NCBI GenBank assembly: GCA_905200565.1
Contig: CAJKKX010000112.1
Coordinates: 1-7,270 of the forward strand
Reading direction: 5' to 3'
Length of the DNA: 7,270 bases
Source: an uncultured Lachnospiraceae bacterium
Lineage (GTDB): Bacteria; Bacillota_A; Clostridia; Lachnospirales; Lachnospiraceae
Part shown: piece by piece, positions 1-4,265 of the stretch
How positions within the stretch are numbered: position 1 is the stretch's first letter
Layout: each line of letters begins with the position of its first letter
Made by a program: the position numbers and the translations under genes
Notes under the pieces: generated by a model
Told to the model about the DNA's origin: nothing
Seen by the model: the letters and a program-made list of their open reading frames with translations, nothing else
Database searches by the model: none

Positions 1-69
1 GGTTACTCCTGCCATTGGCGCCAGTATACATGGATTTGCAAGTTTTACATTTCCTATTGTAAGATTCAT
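1..69 (-). CDS. dusB: tRNA-dihydrouridine synthase (DusB-like), 5' end only
   Basis: Only the first 23 codons are in the window; the gene runs off the left edge. The start ATG (67-69) overlaps the TGA of the preceding gene (66-68) as ATGA, which suggests translational coupling. The only visible Shine-Dalgarno-like sequence is a weak purine run, GAGAGAAGAAAA. The peptide begins MNLTIGNVKL and carries ILAPMAGVT. This is the N-terminal signature of the Dus family (consensus LAPMAGVTD), where the first strand of the FMN-binding TIM barrel starts. Dus enzymes use NADPH and FMN to reduce specific uridines of tRNA to dihydrouridine in the cytoplasm. A short N-terminus leading directly into this motif fits the DusB group common in Firmicutes, but the subgroup cannot be settled from 23 residues. 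A related FMN-barrel enzyme such as a dihydroorotate dehydrogenase is less likely, because the APMAGVT string is characteristic of Dus. Confidence 0.82.
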   Translation of the reverse strand, partial: MNLTIGNVKLANPCILAPMAGVT

Positions 70-422
70 CGTTTTCTTCTCTCATTTCTCATCTGCTGCG
101 GCACAGAAAGGAAAAATACCTGATAATACATTTCCAGTGCGGTAAGAAGCGCTTCCTTTTCCCTCTGCATCTCCCTGATTTTCAGTACGCTTCCTATTTC
201 ATCATAGCCAAAATCATCTTCTGCCGCTTCCGTTCGGAAGCACAGGGTTCCCTCTCCGTCAAACTCCAGCACCAGAACGCCGCCTACATCGTTTGTATAG
301 AGAACGCACATGATTTTCAATTCCTCCTGTATGCTCTCCGGAAGCGACTCAAACGCTTCATTAAAATAAAACTTTTCCTCATATGCGCTTGCACCGCAAA
401 GCACTGTTTTTTCTGCGTCCAT
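66..422 (-). CDS. Conserved hypothetical protein, 118 aa (possibly DUF6145 family)
   Basis: The function is unknown. I place the start at the ATG at 420-422. It has a good AAGGAG/GAAGGG ribosome binding site at about 427-437, and it leaves 13 bases after the birA stop. An upstream in-frame ATG (447-449) and an open frame back to 581 would overlap birA and have no better site. The protein is acidic and soluble-looking, with no signal peptide or membrane segment. It shows a short N-terminal region with Cys9, a FYFN-EAF-SLPE-IQEELKIMCVLYT stretch (residues 18-43), a glycine turn (DVGGVLVLEFD, 45-55), a beta-like segment (57-65) and an amphipathic helix (80-103). It ends in a very basic tail, RNERRKR. 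From memory this pattern (IMCVLYT-DVGG-L-LEFD, then YDEIGS-LKI) resembles a Lachnospiraceae family labelled DUF6145; I could not check this. Tight packing between birA and dusB indicates a real gene, expressed with both. Confidence 0.8.
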   Translation of the reverse strand: MDAEKTVLCGASAYEEKFYFNEAFESLPESIQEELKIMCVLYTNDVGGVLVLEFDGEGTLCFRTEAAEDDFGYDEIGSVLKIREMQREKEALLTALEMYYQVFFLSVPQQMRNERRKR

Positions 423-426
423 CTGT

Positions 427-437
427 CCCTTCTCCTT
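427..437 (-). promoter_or_regulatory. Ribosome binding site that fixes the start of the 118-aa gene
   Basis: On the minus strand AAGGAG (432-437) overlaps the TAA stop of birA and is followed by a second purine block, GAAGGG (427-432). The ATG at 422 is 9 bases from the first and 4 bases from the second. This placement argues for the 118-residue product and for re-initiation after birA, rather than for longer in-frame starts inside birA. Confidence 0.7.
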
Positions 438-1416
438 ATGTATATCCATAAACACCCCGCACGGATACTTCTCCGGCATACACCTTCTCGATTCTTCCAT
501 CCGCCTTTTCAACCAAAAGCTCACCCTTTTTATTGATTCCCCGTGAAATGCCGCTATACGCATTTTGCGGTTCCAGAACACGTACCTGTGCGTCCATATT
601 TACCAGCATCCCATTGTAGGTCTCACGAAGCCCTGACAGATCGCCGTCCGCCAGAAACGTTTCCAGGTACTGTTCGAAATATTTCATACAGCCGCAGATG
701 ATCTCCGCCCTGTTTACCGTATGTCCGGTCTCAATGGAAAGAGAAGTGGCTATGTCACGAATTTCCTCCGGAAATTTCTCCATATTCACATTGATTCCCG
801 TACCGATGACCAGATAATGGATGACATTCATCTCCGCACTGATCTCCGTTAAAATCCCGCAGATTTTCTTTCCTCCAATCACTGCGTCATTCGGCCACTT
901 GATCTTTGCCGGAAGCCCAAGAAGCTCCCTGCACGCAGAAGCTACCGCCATCCCCATCAGCAGCGTAATCATAGATGCTTTTTCCGGCGAGAGCTCCGGT
1001 CGGATGATTAAAGTCATGGCAATGGAAGATTTCGGAGCCATAGACCAGCTCTTTCCCCTGCGCCCTCTTCCGCCTGTCTGTTCATCCGTAACAATCAAAG
1101 TGCCATGCGGCGCTCCTTCCTCCGCCATTCGTTTCGCTTTATTATTCGTGGAATCCAGTGTGGAAAAATAGGCGACCTCCTGACCTGCCCATCTGGTCGT
1201 CAGCAGACTTTTGATCTCTTCCGCCGATACGACATCCGGACACGCCACAATGTGATAGCCTTTATTGGGAAGCGCCTCGATCTCATAGCCTTCCTCTTTT
1301 AGCTGATTCACCGCTTTCCACACGGCTGTCCGGGAAACCCCGAATTTTTCACACAGTTCCTGCCCGGACACATATCCGTCCCGATTTCTCAGAATATGCA
1401 AAATCTCACTTTTCAT
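436..1416 (-). CDS. birA: Bifunctional biotin--[acetyl-CoA-carboxylase] ligase / biotin operon repressor BirA
   Basis: The enzyme makes biotinyl-5'-AMP from biotin and ATP and transfers biotin to the lysine of carrier proteins such as the BCCP subunit of acetyl-CoA carboxylase. At 326 residues it is a class II (group II) BirA with a DNA-binding domain. Residues 1-56 form a winged helix-turn-helix (SGQELCEKFGVSRTAVWKAV, then wing residues GYEIEALPNKGY). The catalytic domain shows STLDSTN (85-91), the biotin/AMP loop GRGRRGKSW (116-124), KWPND (173-177), GKKICGILTE (182-191) and GTGINVN (205-211). The SH3-like C-terminal domain spans about 272-322 and ends YAGEVSVRG. No key motif is missing. 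The ATG at 1414-1416 overlaps the stop of the upstream membrane-protein gene (ATGA), with AAAGG 8 bases upstream. As in other class II enzymes it probably represses biotin synthesis or transport genes when charged with biotinyl-AMP; none of those targets is in this window. Confidence 0.97.
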   Translation of the reverse strand: MKSEILHILRNRDGYVSGQELCEKFGVSRTAVWKAVNQLKEEGYEIEALPNKGYHIVACPDVVSAEEIKSLLTTRWAGQEVAYFSTLDSTNNKAKRMAEEGAPHGTLIVTDEQTGGRGRRGKSWSMAPKSSIAMTLIIRPELSPEKASMITLLMGMAVASACRELLGLPAKIKWPNDAVIGGKKICGILTEISAEMNVIHYLVIGTGINVNMEKFPEEIRDIATSLSIETGHTVNRAEIICGCMKYFEQYLETFLADGDLSGLRETYNGMLVNMDAQVRVLEPQNAYSGISRGINKKGELLVEKADGRIEKVYAGEVSVRGVYGYT

Positions 1417-1697
1417 CTCAAAAACCTTTCTACCGTTATAAGCTGTACTGCGAAAAATATCAGCAAAGCCAGCGTGATAACCGTAAACATTGTTCCCAAA
1501 ATATATCTCTTTTTTATGAATTTCAGCCCGGCAAGAATTCCGTTGACGAGTATCCCCATGCCCGATATCAGCACGAAAAATCCCGGCGCGCTGTCTATCT
1601 CCAAAAAGGCCGCAATCACACAGAGAATCAGCACAAGACCGGAAACACTTCCGAAAAATTCCAAATCCAGCGCCTTTCTGATTTTCTTTTTATTCAT
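1413..1697 (-). CDS. Small three-helix integral membrane protein, unknown function (94 aa)
   Basis: I do not recognise this protein. A start at the ATG at 1695-1697 gives 94 residues, with GGGGAAGGAA directly upstream. A TTG at 1716-1718 would extend it by 7 residues further into argF, but it is a poorer start. The N-terminus is basic ([10 protein letters not shown]) and should stay in the cytoplasm. Three hydrophobic segments follow at about 13-33, 39-60 and 66-87, separated by a short acidic-polar loop (EIDSAP) and a basic loop (KFIKKRY). The pattern predicts N-terminus in and C-terminus out. There are no catalytic-looking residues and no known motif. Its first 8 bases overlap the end of argF and its last 4 overlap birA, so it is almost certainly translated together with both. 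It could be a small accessory or assembly protein; nothing in the sequence ties it to arginine or biotin. Confidence 0.8.
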   Translation of the reverse strand: MNKKKIRKALDLEFFGSVSGLVLILCVIAAFLEIDSAPGFFVLISGMGILVNGILAGLKFIKKRYILGTMFTVITLALLIFFAVQLITVERFLR

Positions 1698-2688
1698 TTC
1701 CTTCCCCAAGCGTTGCAAGCATCACTGCCTTAATGGTGTGCATCCTGTTCTCCGCTTCATCGAATACCTTTGACTGCTCAGACTCGAATACCTCGTCTGT
1801 AACCTCCAGCTCCTGAACCTGGAAACGCTCTCCCATCTCTTTTCCGATCTGCGTTTTCAAATCATGGAAAGCGGGGAGACAGTGAAGGAAAATGGCCTGC
1901 CCGCCTGCATTTTTCATAACATCCGCCGTCACTTTATACGGTGTAAGCTCCGTAATCCGCTCCGTCCATATCTCCTCCGGCTCGCCCATCGATACCCATA
2001 CATCCGTATAAATAACATCGGCGCCTTTCGTGCCTGCCTGTACATCCTCAGTTAACGTGATACTTCCTCCGGAAGCCTTTGCGTATTCCTCACATGTCTT
2101 TACCAGCGCCGCATCCGGAAAATATTTTTTCGTGGTACATGCGGTAAAGTGCATTCCCATTTTCGCACAGGCAATCATCAGGGAATTTCCCATATTATAG
2201 CGGGCGTCCCCCAGATAGACCAGCTTCTTTCCCTTCAGTTCTCCCAGATGCTCGCGGATCGTCAGCAGGTCTGCCAGCATCTGTGTGGGATGATATTCAT
2301 TCGTAAGTCCGTTCCATACAGGAACCCCCGCATATTTCGCCAGTTCTTCCACGATTTCCTGACCATAGCCGCGATACTCGATTCCTTCGAACATCCTTCC
2401 GAGAACACGCGCCGTATCCGCAATGCTCTCCTTTTTTCCAATCTGAGAACCTTTCGGATCGAGATAAGTCGTCCCCATCCCCAGGTCATGCGCCGCCACC
2501 TCAAAAGAGCATCTTGTCCTGGTGCTCGTTTTTTCGAAAATAAGGGCAACATTTTTTCCCCGAAGGGTATCCACGGGGATACCCTTCTTTTTCTTATCTT
2601 TCAAATCTGCCGCCAAATCCAGCAGATATGTGATCTCTTCCGGTGTGTAGTCTTTTAAGGTTAAGAAATTGCGTCCTTTTAAATTCAT
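1690..2688 (-). CDS. argF: Ornithine carbamoyltransferase
   Basis: The enzyme condenses carbamoyl phosphate with L-ornithine to give L-citrulline, the sixth step of arginine synthesis, in the cytoplasm. Its 332 residues match the usual length. The carbamoyl-phosphate loop STRTRC is at 55-60, followed by SQIGKKES (81-88), HPTQ (133-136), the ornithine-side residues DVWVSMG (229-235) and the catalytic-cysteine motif HCLPAFHD (269-276). The C-terminal [11 protein letters not shown] helix (313-323) is complete. STRTRC distinguishes it from aspartate carbamoyltransferase. The ATG at 2686-2688 has a strong GGAGG site. Only 24 bases separate it from the upstream slipin gene, so it probably shares that transcript. 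The sequence also resembles catabolic ArcB enzymes of the arginine deiminase pathway, and sequence alone does not separate the two. No arcA, arcC or other arg gene is in the window, so the anabolic name is a default. A perfect hairpin lies in codons 34-43. Confidence 0.96.
   Translation of the reverse strand: MNLKGRNFLTLKDYTPEEITYLLDLAADLKDKKKKGIPVDTLRGKNVALIFEKTSTRTRCSFEVAAHDLGMGTTYLDPKGSQIGKKESIADTARVLGRMFEGIEYRGYGQEIVEELAKYAGVPVWNGLTNEYHPTQMLADLLTIREHLGELKGKKLVYLGDARYNMGNSLMIACAKMGMHFTACTTKKYFPDAALVKTCEEYAKASGGSITLTEDVQAGTKGADVIYTDVWVSMGEPEEIWTERITELTPYKVTADVMKNAGGQAIFLHCLPAFHDLKTQIGKEMGERFQVQELEVTDEVFESEQSKVFDEAENRMHTIKAVMLATLGEGNE
2562..2587. repeat. Perfect 11-bp inverted repeat inside argF, terminator-like on the plus strand
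   Basis: GAAGGGTATCC (2562-2572) and GGATACCCTTC (2577-2587) are exact reverse complements with a 4-base loop. On the plus strand the stem is followed by TTTTTCTTATCTTTC, the layout of a Rho-independent terminator for antisense transcription. On the sense (minus) strand the hairpin lies about 100-130 bases into argF and is followed by GGGG and an A-run, so it is not an ordinary terminator for argF itself. Arms and loop are read directly; any function is inference. Confidence 0.6.
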
Positions 2689-2712
2689 ATTCTGCCTCCA
2701 AATGTACCTCTC

Positions 2713-3648
2713 TTAAATATCTTTCGCCACTTCTGTTACTGATTTTACAAGTCCTGCCACATTCTGAAGCTCTGACGGAATGATAATCTTTGTCGCCTTA
2801 CCGTCCGCCACCTTCTCCAATGCTTCCAGGCTCTTTAAGGCAAGGACTGCCTGGTCTGCACCGGCGTCTTTCAGGAAACGCAGTCCATCCGCATTTGCCT
2901 GCTGCACTTTCAGAATTGCTTCCGCCTCGCCTTCCGCTTCCCGGATCATCTTCTCCTTTGCTGCCTCGGCACGCAGGATGGCCGCCTGTTTCTCCGCTTC
3001 CGCATCCAGAATCGCCGACTCCTTCTTACCTTCCGCAACCAGAATGGTAGACTTTTTCTCTCCTTCGGCACGCAGAATGGCTTCTCTTCGCTCCCTTTCT
3101 GCTTTCATCTGCTTCTCCATCGCATCCTGAATCGCAGCCGGAGGAATGATATTTTTCAGTTCCACACGGTTTACCTTGATTCCCCACGGGTCGGTAGCCA
3201 CATCCAGGGAAGCCCGCATCTTTGTATTGATCGTTTCTCTGGATGTCAGCGTCTGATCCAGCTCCAGATCGCCGATGATATTTCTCAGCGTCGTCGCCGT
3301 CAGATTCTCAATCGCCATGATCGGATTTTCCACTCCGTATGCAAACAGCTTGGGGTCGGTAATCTGGTAAAATACGACCGTGTCAATCCGCATAGTTACA
3401 TTATCCTTTGTAATCACCGGCTGCGGTTCGAAGTCAACAACCTGCTCTTTCAAATTCACGCGCTTCGCTACTCTGTCGATAAACGGCGCTTTGATGTGAA
3501 GCCCCACGTTCCAGGTGCCCCGATATCCGCCCAGACGCTCGATCACCAGTGCATTTGCCTGAGGCACAATTCTGATACAGGATATCAGAATCAGTAAAAG
3601 TATCAAAACCAAAGCTGCAATCAAAATTGCTCCAAAAAGATTCTCCAT
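2713..3648 (-). CDS. SPFH-domain protein of the slipin/QmcA (stomatin-like) type
   Basis: This is a membrane-anchored scaffold protein of the SPFH (stomatin/prohibitin/flotillin/HflK-C) superfamily. Such proteins form ring- or cage-like oligomers in membrane microdomains, and many act with an NfeD partner. Residues 5-25 form a single N-terminal membrane helix. The SPFH domain runs from about 26 to 185, with typical stretches such as VPQANALVIERLGGY (28-42), PFIDRV (55-60), VDFEPQPVITKDNV (71-84) and WGIKVNRVELKNI (155-167). It is followed by a charged Ala/Glu-rich coiled-coil region with an 11-residue repeat (190-244) and a C-terminal helical/hydrophobic segment (255-311). The length of 311 is normal for QmcA/slipin proteins. 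There is no protease motif. The ATG at 3646-3648 has GGAGG 6 bases upstream. It lies 42 bases after the NfeD gene and is almost certainly co-transcribed with it. I see no sign of the long flotillin C-terminus, so the slipin/QmcA label is preferred to floA. Confidence 0.93.
   Translation of the reverse strand: MENLFGAILIAALVLILLLILISCIRIVPQANALVIERLGGYRGTWNVGLHIKAPFIDRVAKRVNLKEQVVDFEPQPVITKDNVTMRIDTVVFYQITDPKLFAYGVENPIMAIENLTATTLRNIIGDLELDQTLTSRETINTKMRASLDVATDPWGIKVNRVELKNIIPPAAIQDAMEKQMKAERERREAILRAEGEKKSTILVAEGKKESAILDAEAEKQAAILRAEAAKEKMIREAEGEAEAILKVQQANADGLRFLKDAGADQAVLALKSLEALEKVADGKATKIIIPSELQNVAGLVKSVTEVAKDI
2917..3081 (-). repeat. Five tandem 11-residue (33-bp) coiled-coil repeats in the slipin gene
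   Basis: Residues 190-244 read as consecutive 11-residue units: AILRAEGEKKS, TILVAEGKKES, AILDAEAEKQA, AILRAEAAKEK and MIREAEGEAEA. The DNA shows the same 33-base periodicity with imperfect copies. Hendecad repeats with hydrophobic residues at two adjacent positions favour a long right-handed or straight helical coil. In SPFH proteins this region packs side by side in the oligomer. Confidence 0.75.
3569..3591. repeat. 9-bp inverted repeat near the 5' end of the slipin gene
   Basis: ATTCTGATA (3569-3577) and TATCAGAAT (3583-3591) are perfect complements around a 5-base loop. They lie in codons about 20-27, at the end of the membrane helix. No T-run follows on either strand, so this is not a terminator. 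The stem is AT-rich and may be chance. Confidence 0.35.
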
Positions 3649-3690
3649 ATTCTTCCTCCAATTTTCTGCGTCAATTTCCGCATAGCTGAA

Positions 3691-4149
3691 TTAATTTTTC
3701 TTTTCTGTGGCTACAGGCTTTTCTGTGACGATAAGCTTCACTCCGCTGACCTTCAGAATCGTAACCGTGGCGTCAGCCGCAATCCTCTCCTCATCACTCT
3801 GCGTCCGTGCCATCCACACTTTTCCCCCGACTCTCACTTCACCTGTTGCCGCCAGATTGTCAATCTCCTGTATCACCACTGCTTTTTCCCCAATCAGGCT
3901 GTCTACATTCGTTCTCACCCGGTTTCTGTTAATATATTTCGCAGCGAAGGGCCTGGTAAATACCAGCAATAAAATGGACACCGCCAGGAAAACTATGATC
4001 TGCACCATAAGACCCGCTCCCAGCATAGAAGCCGCAAACGCCGCCACTGCGCCTCCTGCAAACCAGATGGTCGTAAGCCCCAGGGTAAGCAGTTCAATCA
4101 CCAGCAGAACGACGATCAGTGCAAGCCAGCAAATCCATTCGATTTCCAT
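3691..4149 (-). CDS. NfeD-family short membrane protein with C-terminal OB-fold
   Basis: Short NfeD proteins (NfeD1b class) are partners of SPFH proteins. They are thought to support assembly or function of membrane microdomains and have no protease domain. Of 152 residues, about 1-66 carry hydrophobic membrane segments (roughly 5-24, 26-46 and 47-65), including the GLTTIWFAGGAVAAF stretch typical of the family. The basic linker AAKYINRNRVRTN (69-81) is followed by the cytoplasmic OB-fold (about 83-144), with LIGEKAVV, GEVRVGGKVWMAR and VTILKVSGVKLIVTEK. The ClpP-like serine protease domain of long NfeD proteins is absent, as expected for this class. The ATG at 4147-4149 has an AAAGGGGGAA ribosome binding site. 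It is the first gene of the run and sits directly upstream of the slipin gene, the classical arrangement. Confidence 0.93.
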   Translation of the reverse strand: MEIEWICWLALIVVLLVIELLTLGLTTIWFAGGAVAAFAASMLGAGLMVQIIVFLAVSILLLVFTRPFAAKYINRNRVRTNVDSLIGEKAVVIQEIDNLAATGEVRVGGKVWMARTQSDEERIAADATVTILKVSGVKLIVTEKPVATEKKN

Positions 4150-4175
4150 ACAGATTCCCCCTTTCTTCTTTTTTT

Positions 4176-4204
4176 ATCTTACTATATTCACGGCAAAAAT
4201 ACAA
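4176..4204 (-). promoter_or_regulatory. Candidate sigma-A-type promoter for the nfeD-slipin-argF run
   Basis: On the minus strand TTGTAT (4199-4204) is separated by 17 bases from TAAGAT (4176-4181), matching consensus at 3/6 and 4/6 positions. An alternative -10, TATAGT (4181-4186, 5/6), has no good -35 at 16-18 bases. Transcription would start near 4170, just upstream of the GGGGG ribosome binding site. This is the only non-coding space ahead of seven closely spaced genes, so a promoter is expected here, but the match is weak. Confidence 0.4.
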
Positions 4205-4207
4205 CTA

Positions 4208-4247
4208 AAAAAGGGCTGACGCTCCAACCGCTCATTCAGCCCTTTTT
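4208..4247 (-). terminator. Rho-independent terminator downstream of the glycoside hydrolase gene
   Basis: AAAAAGGGCTGA (4208-4219) and TCAGCCCTTTTT (4236-4247) are perfect 12-base complements around a 16-base loop. Read on the minus strand, the stem starts 18 bases after the TAA stop of the hydrolase and ends in six T residues (4207-4212). The A/T flanks are symmetrical, so it could also stop plus-strand transcription. It separates the hydrolase transcript from the nfeD operon. Confidence 0.88.
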
Positions 4248-4265
4248 GAAAATTTCACTCTCTTT

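Noticed and set aside
447..581. Longer start (ATG/alternative at 449 or 581) for the 118-residue protein
   Set aside because: These would overlap the 3' end of birA by up to about 145 bases. The added residues look like off-frame birA, whereas the ATG at 422 has a well-placed ribosome binding site.
1698..1718. TTG start at 1718 for the small membrane protein
   Set aside because: The ATG at 1697 begins the basic MNKKK N-terminus typical of such proteins and has GGGGAAGGAA upstream. The extra 7 residues have no support.
2149..2658. Plus-strand open frame of 169 codons opposite argF
   Set aside because: It lies wholly within argF on the other strand, has no recognisable motif, and the argF protein is complete and well conserved.
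2689..2712. Possible ARG box or T-box leader ahead of argF
   Set aside because: The gap is only 24 bases and is mainly the ribosome binding site. There is no room for a T-box and no palindromic operator is visible.
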